From positions 8,739,779-8,803,778 of the forward strand of contig OX465583.1 in the NCBI GenBank assembly GCA_950022655.1: DNA of 64,000 bases. Direction: 5' to 3'. A model generated the notes under the pieces. The model was given only the letters and a program-made list of their open reading frames with translations, was not told where the DNA came from and did no database searches. This DNA is from Alentia gelatinosa. Its lineage: Eukaryota > Annelida > Polychaeta > Phyllodocida > Polynoidae. Shown here in pieces: positions 21,311 through 32,559 of this stretch. Positions within the stretch are counted from its first letter, which is position 1; the number at the start of each line of letters is the position of its first letter. The position numbers and the translations under genes were made by a program.

Positions 21311-22640
21311 GAGACGAGGCTGGACGGTGGTGGCTGAGTGTTGCTCCATGGCGGCTGTGGGCGTGTGCCTGCATCGAGGCGTGAGTGTGTGTCCGTCGCT
21401 GAGTATGGTCAGTTGTACACTGGAGAAGCTGGGCCGGTCCCAGGCCGTCCTCCACGGTTTAACGCAGTAATTACCTCACCGTCTGAAGCAACCCAGCCCG
21501 GCGTACTGATAAAAACGTGACGAAATGTCCAATCCGCGTGATAACACAGATAATTAAGCCACTCTCTTGTGAATGTGTGACGACGATAACGGATCTTATG
21601 GCATTGTTTACCAGGAAACACTTGTGAAATGGATTCTCTTTTTTTTCTTTGTTTGTTTGTTATTCAAGGTAGCATCAAGCTTGGGGACAGACTTAGTCTC
21701 GTCTTACATCTAGTGAAATGGATTCTCTATATTCCAAGGTTGCACGTTCTATTATTCCCTGACATGAGATCATGCCGTACTTATACGTGCTAATGCACAC
21801 AGAATTGAATAACCATGCCGAGTTGTTATATCAAATGCTCCAGGCAAACGTCCCAGCCTCACTCTTTCCGACTCATTTATTCAAATGAATAGTCTGGAGG
21901 GTCATTTGCACACAGAAAAATATTAGCACTGTAAATAAAGCGATGCTTAATGGGGAGTAAAAGCAATTAGTCTCTCGGCGTGGTGCACCGGCGGCCGAAG
22001 CCTGTTTATGTTTTTCGTTCCGACACGGGTCCTAAGGGGGGTGTCTTCCGTGGCAGCAGCGCAATTTATTCTTTATTTAAAAGTCATTTTGATAAATGTT
22101 CTTCCTTAGAGAAAAAAGGCTGCGAATTTTAGTATGGCACCTTTTATATTCATGCGCTCGGTACCACGATATGTGGCACGTTATGGTGAGGAAACTTTCT
22201 TGTTTTTATTTTTTTTATTTAATTCTTTAAAAAAAAAAGAGATTTTATTGGACATAATTCGCCTTATGTACAAGCAGTCTACCACTATACCCGTTTGGTA
22301 CACCGCTCATGAATTCAATAGACCGCTCTTATATCGAGAACTCAAACTTAAAAATTTAAAATTTAAATATTATATTTCCTGTGTATCCACCGTAGGGAGC
22401 CCCACCATTATGGACTCTTAATGTTATTATATTCTGATGGAAGCGCCGCTACTGCTGGTCTCTTTAGGTCCGATCGGCGGCGAATATACATGGGACCAAT
22501 CACCTCTCTCCTCCCTCCACCACCCCCACACCCCCCACTGGGCCCTGCGGCTACCAGACATCATCACTTAGTGTCATTTTACAATCATTGAATGGTTCTC
22601 CCTCCGGCATTAACGTACAGATCTCATGAATTCTCCTCCC
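21311..22640. other. No recognisable gene; GC-rich start, AT-rich remainder
   Basis: About 21311-21470 is CpG-rich and single-copy. ATGGATTCTCT occurs twice at about 21630 and 21718 with flanking AAGGT(A/T)GCA, a small duplication. The frame at 22134-22421 (95 codons) matches nothing I know. About 22500-22560 is C-rich. Confidence 0.45.
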
Positions 22641-22650
22641 AAGTGATGTA

Positions 22651-22716
22651 TCTTTATTGTTATACAAATCTCTTTGAATGTCAGTCTTTATTGTTATACA
22701 AATCTCTTTGAATGTC
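22651..22716. repeat. Short tandem duplication (about 35 bp)
   Basis: TCTTTATTGTTATACAAATC-TCTTTGAATGT appears twice, separated by CAG. Confidence 0.85.
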
Positions 22717-22764
22717 TAGTGGGTTTTGACATCCCTATTGTGTAGAAAGTAGAGTGTTTATACA

Positions 22765-23036
22765 CAGGGATGGCAGGCAGTTTGTCATTTTATCCAAGGA
22801 AATCCTTGCTTTCATTTCCAGTTTACGAAACTTTTTTTTTCTTGTGTAAAACAAAGATGATTTGAATTGAGCTTTACCCACACCAATAAAACTGTGATTT
22901 GAACTTCCCCAAAGACCCTAATCCCTATCCCATGGCAAACAATATATATAAAAGTGCCTTTCATATTTTATTCAGTCTTTCTGAGGCAGTTAATTCCACA
23001 TGAGAATATTTCCACTGACCCCTGCTGATATCCCTG
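22765..23036. mobile_element. hAT-like MITE, diverged copy
   Basis: CAGGGATGGCAG opens and TGCTGATATCCCTG closes it. The internal landmarks TCCAAGGAAATCC, TTCTTGTGTAAAACAAAGAT, CCAATAAAACTGTGATTTGA, CAGTCTTTCTGAGGCAGT and ACATGAGAATATTTCCAC match the other family members. Confidence 0.75.
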
Positions 23037-23153
23037 TAATCAATACATGGCAAAGAAGTTGTATTTTTGTTGGGCATAGTTACGGGCAGAGTTACCTCAC
23101 AGAAGTGAAGAACCAAGAGCCTCCAAAGGGCAGAGAACGAGGGTAGTTATCCT

Positions 23154-23410
23154 GGGGCCCGTTTAATAATCCAGGATTGTACATGTAGATCCCTTTCTGT
23201 ATGTCATAGAGACCCAGGGACGATGTGGGTCAACTTTATTCAACACTTAGACCTATTTCAGCCTGGTCTGATGCTGGAGTAAACCGAATTCTATTCAACA
23301 CTTATGGAAGACCTTATGGAGGGAAATGGCTAAATATCATTAAACCTTTACCCTTGTACGAGGTAGAGTAAGGGTCTCCATGCATGATCCTAGATTATTA
23401 AACGGGCCCC
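23154..23410. mobile_element. MITE with TIR GGGGCCCGTTTAATAATC
   Basis: GGGGCCCGTTTAATAATCCA at the left pairs with GATTATTAAACGGGCCCC at the right. Inside, GTCATAGAGACCCAGGGACG and ACTTATGGAAGACCTTATGG recur in copies at 32960-33149 and 50955-51387. Confidence 0.85.
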
Positions 23411-23711
23411 TTGGCAGTGTCTACCCTCCCAGACACTGCCCCCACAGAAGCGCCAGATCCAATCACCGACTAACCCTGTGTAGGATAGGGGCAGTTGTAA
23501 TAGAATCGATATCTACACAGATTACACGGAATTGGCGAGACATGCTTTAGAAGCCCGCGGTACACCCGCCATAATCTCAGGAGGAGGAGGACATATTGCT
23601 ATCGTTCTCAGAGCACGGTGTGGTTAGAGGACAGCTGAAGGTCATCGCGTCCTCTACTCGTGTTGTTCTTAACGGACGCCCGTGTCGTGCATAGCGCGTG
23701 CGCGTCGTAAA

Positions 23712-24262
23712 GTGCAATTCACACGGTGGGATTCATGTACCTCACAGGGCTCCAAATCGCATCAGATTCTGTTCCTTGTTCATACCCTGAGATGCATGTA
23801 CATCCCAGGGTTTAGAATCTCATGAGATTCCGTTCTGTTCAAGTGAAATTCACACGATGGGATTTATGTACCTCACAGGGTTCAAAATCTCATGAGATTC
23901 TGTTCCTTGTTAGGTGGGATTCACACAGTGGGATTCATGTACCTCACAGAGTTCAAAATCTCATGAGATTCTGTTGCTTTTTAAGTGGAATTCACACGGT
24001 CGGATTCATTTACCTCGCAGGGTTAAAAGTCTCATGAGATTCTGTTTCTTGTTAGGTGGAATTCACACGGTGAGATTCATACATGTACCTCACAGGTTTC
24101 AAAATCTCATGAGATTTTGCTCCTTGTTAAGTTTAGTTCACACGGTGGGATTCATGTACCTCACAGGGTTCAAAATCTCATGAGATTCTGTTCCTTTTTC
24201 AGGGGTTTTCTCATACAAACACCCTGTGAGGTACGTGAATCCCACTGTGTGAATCCCACTTA
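23712..24262. repeat. 71-bp tandem repeat (about 7 units) closed by an inverted end
   Basis: The unit contains TTCACACGGTGGGATTCATG, TACCTCACAGGGTTCAAAAT and CTCATGAGATTCTGTTCC, with a period of 70-76 bp. After the last direct unit, 24218-24262 carries the inverse: ACACCCTGTGAGGTACGTGA and ATCCCACTGTGTGAATCCCA. A stray inverted copy is at 57602-57647. Direct units plus an inverted terminus suggest a transposon end that became tandemly repeated. Confidence 0.85.
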
Positions 24263-24584
24263 ACATGTTTTAACGCAAGAGGAAGTGGGATTGAGCTGCC
24301 GGCAGGCCTGACCTTTTGACCTTCAGTTGACCTTTTTAAGCGCTGGTAAAACGTGATTATGGAGGGTGTGGAGTCCCCCGCGCCCAGGCATTGTAACAGG
24401 TTCCATTTTATATTCTGCTCTGAAAATGAATATGTCATGTGCTTCGTGTGAGTTTCTGCGAGTGAAAAGTGTGTTAGCGAATGTCAAACCTTCATTCTGG
24501 TACCATAGTTATATCAGTTTTCTAGCTTTCTATGGATTAATCTGATTTTAATCTTGTATTATTTTTGTTATTTCTAGTATATTA

Positions 24585-24836
24585 TTTTTCTTGTATAAAA
24601 CAAAAATTGAGCTTCATTCACGCCAATAAAACAATGGTTTGAACTTTTCCCACACCTTTTTTGGTCCCTATATACCCTCAGGGTCCCCTGGGATGTTAAA
24701 CCACAAACAAACAAACAAATCCTGCCCTTTCCCATGGCCTATGCCGATATGTTTTCCATGTATATTCAGTCTCTGAGACAGTACATTCCACAATAAAGAT
24801 ATGTCTACTTCTTACTGACACCAACTGAAATCCCTG
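24585..24836. mobile_element. hAT-like MITE fragment (right part)
   Basis: TTTCTTGTATAAAACAAAAA, CCAATAAAACAATGGTTTGA, CAGTCTCTGAGACAGTACAT and CCAACTGAAATCCCTGG match the family. The left TIR is not clear. It is interrupted at 24660-24720 by a short tail, GGGTCCCCTGGGATGTTAAA-CC(ACAA)n, also seen at 6735-6770. Confidence 0.6.
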
Positions 24837-24851
24837 GTTATATGTCTAACC

Positions 24852-24972
24852 TAGGATTAGGGTTGGGATAGGGTAAGGGTTAGGGTAAGGGTTAGGGTAA
24901 GGGTTAGGGATAGGGTTAGGGATAGGGTTAGGGTTAGGATAAGGGTTAGGATAAGGGTTAGGGATAGGGTTA
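24852..24972. repeat. Interstitial telomere-like tract (TTAGGG with TTAGGGATAGGG/TAAGGG variants)
   Basis: About 20 hexamers of AGGGTTAGGG, GGGTAAGGGTTAGGG and GGGATAGGGTTAGGG, all in one orientation. The tract is degenerate, so it is an interstitial tract and not a chromosome end. TTAGGG is the telomere motif of most animals outside arthropods and nematodes. Confidence 0.9.
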
Positions 24973-25690
24973 CATACTTATACTTACTACTAAATATAGC
25001 ATTTATTCACAGTTGAGATGCTTGAGTAGGGAAGATTTAAAATGGGTCGAGTTCATTATGGGTCGAGTTATCCAGTATTCAAACATTAACCAATTATGCA
25101 AACTTAGGTGGACCCTAACGTCTATTCATGCCACATCTCCCTCCCGGCACAATAGGCGCGACTGAGGCTTTCACACCCCCGGTGTAGGGTGGGCCCTAAC
25201 GTCCTGACTTTAAGGTGGTGGGCCCTAACGTCCTGCAACCGGCGAGATCAGTAACAGATTTTGAATATGGACACCCATCCATAATCTTCTGTATAAAACC
25301 ATGCAAACTTCGTACCCCAATCAGACAAATATAATCTTTCTCAAATGTAGCTACTGGTAAACCAGTCGCCATCTGTGGTGTGGGAGAGCTAGCGACCTCA
25401 AACCGTTAATGAAATTGGCTTTCTCGTCTAGCGAACTAAAAATAGTCCTGTAATGGTGAGTAGTACATGGAATTGTCGGTCGGTTGTGGGTGAGATGGCG
25501 AGACAGGTAAATAATTCTTTGACTCGTGCCTCAGCTAGAGAACACCACTGTCAGATTAAGTGTAGCTCTATCGTGTGGCTGTGTCATATTGGTTTCCTGT
25601 CTCACGTTGACAATTTCATATTTACCACTGAATTCATTGGCGTAGATGGAGAAATGATTATTCCTATATATCCATTATTGAACTAACTAG

Positions 25691-26962
25691 AGTTACATAC
25701 CGCTGCTGCGGGGTGCATTGAAAATAAGTCGTGTGTCGAGGTTGACGTTTTCGTCCCGCTGTCATGTTTTCGTCCCGCTCTGACGTTTTCGTCCCGCTCG
25801 GATCACGTGATACAATACAGCAGTGGGACGAAACAATAGCTGTTGTGGTTACTTGATAAGGTTGGCCATTTGCTTCAGAAGTGTTTCAGGTAAAGAATTA
25901 ATCATTTTTATCGATATTTGAAGGTATATAGGAATAGGGAAATCAAGTACCGGTAAGCAAAAGTCAAAGTTACTCGGTAAGGCTTGGAAAAATTACTGCC
26001 CGTGGCTGAAGCCTTGGGCAGTAATTTTTCCAATCCTTACCTCGTAACTTTGAACTTTTGTTCACCGGAACATAGTTTCCCTCTATTCCTTAACTACGAT
26101 ACCTTGCTGCTTATGAAATATCAATGACTTGGATAAAATAGTTCCAAAAATCCTTTATTTTACCATGTATAGAATTTTGAAGATATCTATCTCAAAACCA
26201 CTGAAATTCCACAGGTAGTAAGGAAGACAAAGAAAATTTTAGCTAAATTTGGTGATGAATCAGACATGGTTTTATAAACAGTGACTAGATGTGCCTGGAA
26301 AAAAAGTATTAGAGCCTGGAAAAGCCTGGAAAAAGCCTGGAATTTCATTGGGCTGTCTATGTACGAACCCTGTTATACATATTCACCCAAGGACACCTTG
26401 AAGTATTCAGCTTTTTCTTTGTCTGTGATACACAGAGCGAATTCCATACACATTACCATGCCACTGGCTCCTTAATTAGTTTTCTCCACAGTGTGATTAG
26501 GTTTTCATCTCATACAAATTAATTAGTGTTGGAAAATCAAATTAATTAGTGCTAGAAAATCCATTACAATTACGTAGATAGTAACATTTGTGTTGGGGAA
26601 AGTAACTTGAATATCCCTGAGCAGTTGGGTCATATGGCGAGGAGATTTACTTACCTATGTTGAAAAAAGTGACGACCATGACTGAGTATGCGAGAATAAA
26701 AGAGGGAAACTATGTTCCGGTGAGCAAAAGTTCAGAGTTACGAGGTGAGGATCGGGAAAATTACTGCCCAAGGTGTAGTTATTTCTTTACCTACGGTATA
26801 CCCCAAGAAAAATGGCCACACTTATTGAGTAGTAGCTATGTTTTCGTTCCGGCGCTCTTTATATCACGTGGTTAGCACGGGACGAAAACATCAGCCTGGG
26901 ACGAAAACATCACCCTCACTACATAACTCATAATTACTGCACCCCCAGCAGCGGTATGTAAT
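25691..26962. mobile_element. 1.27-kb non-autonomous element with inverted ends GTTACATACCGCTGCTG
   Basis: The left end AGTTACATACCGCTGCTGCG pairs with the right end CAGCAGCGGTATGTAATTA. Inside both ends are inverted GTTTTCGTCCC / GGGACGAAAAC motifs, each two to four times. A hairpin at about 25951-26068 (CGGTAAGCAAAAGTCAAAGT / AACTTTGAACTTTTGTTCAC around TACTGCCC...GGGCAGTA) is echoed by a half copy at about 26715-26775. No transposase is visible. A diverged internal block (26140-26370) also occurs at 35275-35462. Confidence 0.75.
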
Positions 26963-27185
26963 TATAGAGTCTTCGGAAATGGGTATATAGGAATGAACCA
27001 TCTGTCCCAGTCAGACTTCATGTAGCAAGAATACAAGCCCAAAATAGCTAGCACAAGGTAGTTCCAATGCTGAGCCTATGGGACAAAAATAAATCGAGAT
27101 AAATGATAATACATGCGCTCCTATCAACCCAACCTCACGCCTACGCTCCCCCGCACTCACCAGGAGATCACCGGTGTTCCGATTA

Positions 27186-27395
27186 AAGAGGAAACCTATG
27201 AAAGTTTATGGTCAGAGCTCGTATCCCATTGAGGTTGAATCGCGTAGTAATTCACAAGATGAAGCCGCGTGGATTAACTAGCGATTCAAACGACATGGGA
27301 TCTGACTTTAAACTTGAATGGGTTTCTAAATGTATCTCACTTCACGAGTTCCCAATGTCAAGTCTATGGAGAGAAAAATACCAGGGGTGGGATAA
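27186..27395 (+). mobile_element. Foldback element, family 5, shortened module
   Basis: GAGGAAACCTATGAAAGTTT, then hairpin arms CAGAGCTCGTATCCCATTGA / AACGACATGGGATCTGA. The apex is decayed to GATGAAGCC. The module is short: TATCTCAC, then CCAATGTCAAGTCTATGGAG and GGGGTGGGATAA. It ends exactly where a family-3 element begins. Confidence 0.8.
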
Positions 27396-27788
27396 ATAGA
27401 CAATAATCGATGGTTTTGTGGACAGGCAGCCGTTAACCACGAGGGGTTGATGCGTGGTAATACACGAGCGTTAGCGAGCGTATTACAACGTCAGCCTTGA
27501 GTGGTTTACATAGCTACCTGTTTACATAACCATCGTTTGTTGTATTTATTGTACATCTTTTCGAATAAATTATACCTAGTTATTGCCATATCTCAGGGTA
27601 TTGCAATAACAATAGGGACTATTTCTTTGCCCTATAGCACAAAGGGACATTTTTTCTCGTATACCATGGTTTTGAGGCCGTATACCACAGATTTGAATCT
27701 GTATACCACAGTATATCACAGGTTTTATACAATGGATCGTGGTTTCCCATACATTTTCAATGGGGTCTTCGTATACGATGGATGATAA
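27396..27788 (+). mobile_element. Foldback element, family 3, single-tail copy
   Basis: The hairpin arms GATGGTTTTGTGGACAGGCA and TACCTGTTTACATAACCATC surround AATACACGAGCGTTAGCGAGCGTATT. The module has TTATTGTACATC, CCGTATACCACAGATTTGAA, TCGTGGTTT and CCATACATTTTCAATGGGG, and ends GTATACGATGGATGATAA. Only one copy of the tail unit is present, unlike 8420-9916. Confidence 0.83.
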
Positions 27789-28110
27789 CAATACGGTCCT
27801 CACCTCCAGGGTCTGCTTACTGGAGGTGAGGAGATGCAGCTCCCCTCACACCCTCCGGGGACGACCCCGCCCTGTCGAGGGACGGCGAATCGCTGCCCTA
27901 ATGCACTTACCTCCGATTGGATCGTTCCGTCGATAGTTGCCCTGAATAGTTTGATACTGAACAACGGGACAATTGGACCTCATGAAGAGGCACGGAATGT
28001 CCCTCACATGAGGTCAAGGTGACGCAGGGCGTGTACGTTATTATAGCCATGATGGTTGTCTAAATGTTCATCTAGATTCCCTAGTCTCTCCTGTATAGGG
28101 CACAGAGGGA

Positions 28111-28600
28111 TTGGGGTCGGGAGTTAGGTCAGTGGTTAAGGCACTGGACTTGTAATCTCAAGGTTGTAGAACTTTGTGGGTTTCAGTCCCACTGTAGCCA
28201 CTATTCTCCTTCACTCTCAGCAGTGGTATATTTACTGCTATATCAAAGACCAGTCCCTCTCATGCTATGTCTATGTGGTGTGGTGTACATCCACCTTTCT
28301 CTTTAACCCCCAGCAGTGGTAGATTTACTGCTATATCAAAGACCAGTCCTTCTCATGCCATGTCTATGTGGTGTGGTGTACAGCCACTTTTCTCCTTCAC
28401 CCCCCAGCAGTGGTAGATTTACTGCTTTATCAAAGGCCAATCATTCTCATACCACATCTATGTGGTGTGGGAAGTAAAATAACTCTCACCTCGTAAATGT
28501 GTAGGGGTGAGATTTCTACCTAAATTTATCACATAGATTCGGTCAAACCCAAAGTAAGTCTATCAGAACATATTGAACATTAAACTACCCAAACAAAATC
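28111..28600 (+). mobile_element. tRNA-derived SINE with three internal monomers
   Basis: The head GGGAGTTAGGTCAGTGGTTA has a mutated A box; the B-box region is GTGGGTTTCAGTCCCAC. Three CAGCAGTGGTA...93-bp units follow. The 3' body is TCTCACCTCGTAAATGTG and GGTGAGATTTCTACC. It ends near CCCAAACAAAATC. Confidence 0.88.
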
Positions 28601-28614
28601 AAAATGGCGTTTTT

Positions 28615-28775
28615 GAATTATGAATGTATTGGCGAATCGCACCGGAATCGTAAAGTAAACATAACTCCACTCGTCCGAATGCACCGTAATCGTCCCTCGA
28701 CTTTCCTTCGATGACGATTCCGGAGCATCCAAACTCATGGAGTATAGTCTATTCATACGATTCTCGATCCAGTTC
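28615..28775. mobile_element. Hairpin of foldback family 4 (module lost)
   Basis: The arms GAATCGTAAAGTAAACATAA-CTCCACTCG and CTCATGGAGTATAGTCTATT-CATACGATTC surround AATCGTCCCTCG...CGATGACGATT. The same arms occur complete at 59430-59575 and as a stub at 33860-33905. Confidence 0.7.
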
Positions 28776-29148
28776 TATACGGCATATAGCCTATGATCCA
28801 TGGGCGCCGCCATGACGCCCCCCGAGTAGGTGTTCTTCACTAATGGAGGTGAAAAAGTAGGTGTTCTTCACTAAAGGAGGTGGAAAAGAAGTGAGTGATA
28901 ATTGGGAAATGCCACAACTTTAGCCTTGCTCACATATTTATATAAAGTGTTCCATATGGAAAATATCATGTCTTGGGTTTAATCATTATGTCATCCTGCT
29001 TTGGGATGGGTGTAGAGAGTCAAGGGAACCATGGGAAAATATTGAATGGCAGTTGAATTTCATAAGAACAAAGAGCCAGAATACAGGTTTGTCCCCCGAC
29101 CACCTAGTGGCTGCTTCATGAACTAACAATGGCTCTGTCCCCTGTATA
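28776..29148 (-). mobile_element. MITE with end TATACGGCATATAGCCTATG (copy 1 of 4)
   Basis: One end is TATACGGCATATAGCCTATG-ATCCATGGGCGCCGCCATGA, followed by GAGTAGGTGTTCTTCACTA, present twice. The other end is CTAACAATGGCTCTGTCCCC-TGTATA. Near-identical inverted copies are at 36321-36692 and 45645-46022, and a diverged one at 62048-62400. No coding capacity. Confidence 0.85.
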
Positions 29149-29169
29149 ATTGCTGGTGTGCAGACATTT

Positions 29170-29400
29170 CCCGTTACAGTGAGCCGCACGAGGCGCCGTC
29201 CCTGTGAAGTGAGTGCCTGCAGTGTGAGCCGCTCAGAGCACGCCCCGAGCAGCTCACAGCTGAGCGCCAATAGAGCTATTATTAGAGGAGCTGATTGGGA
29301 CTTAAAGAGGAGGTGGCCGTGTGAAGTGTGCTCCTTTAAAGTCCCCTCCGCCCCACACCAGCAAACGGCCGACTTTAACCGGCAAAATAGGAAATTAACA
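29170..29400. other. GC-rich single-copy segment
   Basis: Non-repetitive and CpG-containing (GAGCCGCACGAGGCGCCGTC, GAGCACGCCCCGAGCAGCTC), with an inverted CCAAT-like motif (GATTGG). It might be a small exon or promoter, but there is no recognisable protein. Confidence 0.25.
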
Positions 29401-29559
29401 AAAAAGGCGGATGGGGATAATAGGTTGAGAGACAGTGGGAGGTGTTACATGTGATGAATGTGGGTGAGGATACTGGTGGTGTTTCGTGATGGGAGTGACT
29501 GTAGAAAAGGGCGGTATCCATGAGACCCTTGTGGAGGATTTCACAGGTTATTATTACTA

Positions 29560-29843
29560 GGATGTCAGTTTTTAGAGAATATCCGGGTTTCCAGTCTTTT
29601 TCTACTCTAAATAGTATGCTCAAGTCTCTGTCAAAGTTTCAGTTTGTTTTAAAAAAGAATAGATTTCGGAAGCCAGAATATGGAGTATGGAGAAGTTCAG
29701 TTTTTTTTCAGGTTTCTGTACGTGGCATACATATATACCAATTTATATTTATATCTAGTGCCAAATAATGATAAAGATTGTTGACATATAGGAGTGAAAA
29801 TATACCCAGGTTTTTTTTCTGAAACATCACTGGCATTCCTGTA
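29560..29843. mobile_element. hAT-like MITE, diverged copy
   Basis: GGATGTCAGTTTTTAGAGAA and CATCACTGGCATTCCTG ends. The internal sequence has diverged strongly from the other copies. Confidence 0.5.
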
Positions 29844-29849
29844 ATATTA

Positions 29850-30645
29850 GCTCCAGGGAAAAAAACATATATGTCAAGACCTGGGGAAATGTTTACAATT
29901 CTAAAAATTGCCCTCCCCCGCCCCCAAATCCTGTATTTCAAATGACCATGGACGTTTAAGAATAATAAAAAACAAAGCTCCAGAGTAACCCTTAAAGTCT
30001 GTTTCCATTGGCTGATTTTGCGTCAGGGGTGCTAAAGGACCATCGGTGGTTCCTGACTGTACATCGGAGATGCCCAATGGAAAGGGGCTTATAGGAGAAC
30101 TGAAAAAATCTACACCGTTTTGTTCCTCCAATGGACGACATATTCTACACAATATAGTGTTCAATGTCACTCACTACTCATCTTGTCCATCACTGTCAAC
30201 ATGTGACCTTCATTGACTCTGACTGTGTCATTTGTGCTTGTGCTAATATTAATAGTCTATCTATATTATCTTAACCGGCCCAGATTCAGAGCTCTATTAT
30301 GCAGCTGTTTCTGTATCACTGCCTGTGACTGCCGTATCTGTTGTTGTCGTGAATACTATGTCGACTGTAGATAACGACTGGACGATGTCTGTGCTCGTTG
30401 TTGTCACTGCTGCTGGCTGGTGATTGCGGCTGTGGTGCACACGTTACACTGACTGGCGTGTCGATGGTCTCCGCCGCTTCTATTTGAGTCCATCCAGGGT
30501 CTGTAGGGAGGAGGAAGCACAGGAGGAGGAGGAGACAGAGGCAGCATGCTGCCGCGTTACGCAGGCCGCAGACCTAAGGTGCACGCTAGTGTTTGCTGCG
30601 GGCAGCATCAGAACACAGAGGAGCAGTATGGCGGGCTACTGTTAC
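29850..30645. other. Single-copy sequence before the 46-bp array; no gene recognised
   Basis: About 30424-30640 is open in one frame and Cys/Arg/Glu-rich, then runs into the minisatellite. It contains AGGAGGAGGAGGAGACAGAG. There is no similarity I recognise and no clear splice pair. Confidence 0.4.
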
Positions 30646-32277
30646 TTTACAGTACTACGGGCCTCTCCACCCTCCTACACACTCCCGTTACTTTACAGCC
30701 AGTACTACAGGCCTCTCCACCCTCCTACACACCCCCGTTACTTTACAGTACTACAGGCCTCTCCACCCTCCTACACACTCCCGTTACTTTACAGTACTAC
30801 AGGCCTCTCCACCCTCCTACACACTACTGTTACCTTACAGTACTACGGGCCTCTCCACCCTCCTACACACTCCTGTTACTTTACAGTACTACAGGCCTCT
30901 CCACCCTCCTACACACTCCCGTTACTTTACAGTACTACGGGCCTCCCCACCCTCCTACACACTCCCGTTACTTTACAGTACTACGGGCCTCTCCACCCTC
31001 CTATACACTCCCGTTACTTTACAGTACTACGGGCCTCTCCACCCTCCTACACACTCCTGTTACTTTACAGTCAGTACTACAGGCCTCTCCACCCACCTAC
31101 ACACTCCCGTTACTTTACAGTACTACGGGCCTCTCCACCCTCCTACACACTCCCGTTACTTTACAGTACTACGGGCCTCTCCACCCTCCTACACACTCCT
31201 GTTACTTTACAGTACTACAGGCCTCTCCACCCTCCTACACACTCCCGTTACTTTACAGTACTACGGGCCTCTCCACCCTCCTACACACTCCCGTTACTTT
31301 ACAGTACTACGGGCCTCTCCACCCTCCTACACACTCCCGTTACTTTACAGTACTACGGGCCTCTCCACCCTCCTACACACTCCTGTTACTTTACAGGCAG
31401 TACTACGGGCATCTCCACCCTCCTACACACTCCCGTTACTTTACAGTACTACGGGCCTCTCCACCCTCCTACACAATCCCGTTACTTTACAGTACTACGG
31501 GCCTCTCCACCCTCCTACACACTCCTGTTACTTTACAGTACTACAGGCCTCTCCACCCTCCTACACACTCCCGTTACTTAACAGTCAGTACTACAGGCCT
31601 CTCCACCCTCCTACACACTCCCGTTACTTTACAGTCCGTACTACAGGCCTCTCCACCCTCCTACACACTCCCGTTACTTTACAGTCAGTACTACAGGCCT
31701 CTCCACCCTCCTACACACTCCCGTTACTTTACAGTACTACGGGCCTCTCCACCCTCCTACACACTCCCGTTACTTTACAGTACTACAGGCCTCTCCACCC
31801 TCCTACACACTCCTGTTACTTTACAGTACTACGGGCCTCTCCACCCTCCTACACATTCCCGTTACTTTACAGTACTACCGGCCTCTCCACCCTCCTACAC
31901 ACTCCCGTTACTTTACAGTACTACCGGCCTCTCCACCCTCCTACACACTCCTGTTACTTTACAGTATTACAGGCCTCTCCACCCTCCTACACACTCCCGT
32001 TACTTTACAGTACTACAGGCCTCTCCACCATCCCACACACTCCTGTTACTTTACAGTACTACAGGCCTCTCCACCCTCCCACACACTCCCGTTACTTTAC
32101 AGTACTACGGGCCTCTCCACCCTCCTACACACTCCTGTTACTTTACAGCCAGTACTACAGGCCTCTCCACCCTCCTACACACGCCCGTTACTTTACAGTA
32201 CTACGGGCCTCTCCACCCTCCTACACACTCCCGTTACTTTACAGTACTACGGGCCTCTCCACCCTCCTACACACTCC
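30646..32277. repeat. 46-bp minisatellite (about 35 units) with splice-acceptor-like core
   Basis: The unit is CCTCTCCACCCTCCTACACA-CTCCCGTTACTTTACAG-TACTACGGG, 46 bp, with 50-bp variants where TCAG, CCAG or GCAG is inserted after TTTACAG. Divergence is very low. All three + frames are open, giving frames of 385-590 codons that are not genes. Each unit contains a pyrimidine-rich stretch ending in TTTACAG on the + strand. Confidence 0.95.
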
Positions 32278-32559
32278 ACTACACAAGTGTAGGGATGTGT
32301 TTCATGAAGAAAGATTGAGAAATGTAGGCGTTTAGTGAAAGGGTGACTAACGACTGATGCACAAAGAATACTATAAACCTGCAGTTCATTATAGGATATG
32401 TATATGGAGTGTATCCTGTAAACAAATATCCTAATGGGGAAAAGGTAAAATCACAACTAATTTTGTATGGAATAGCGTTTAGATTCTCCTTAGAGTTTTC
32501 TAAGCATGTCGAAGCTCATCCGTGGATGTCTTATATAATCTCATAACAGCTCCTGACTA

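Noticed and set aside
30546..32335. Three overlapping + strand frames of 385-590 codons
   Set aside because: They lie in the 46-bp minisatellite, which has no stop in any + frame; all three frames give the same periodic peptide rich in Pro, Ser, Thr, Leu and Tyr. No coding evidence.
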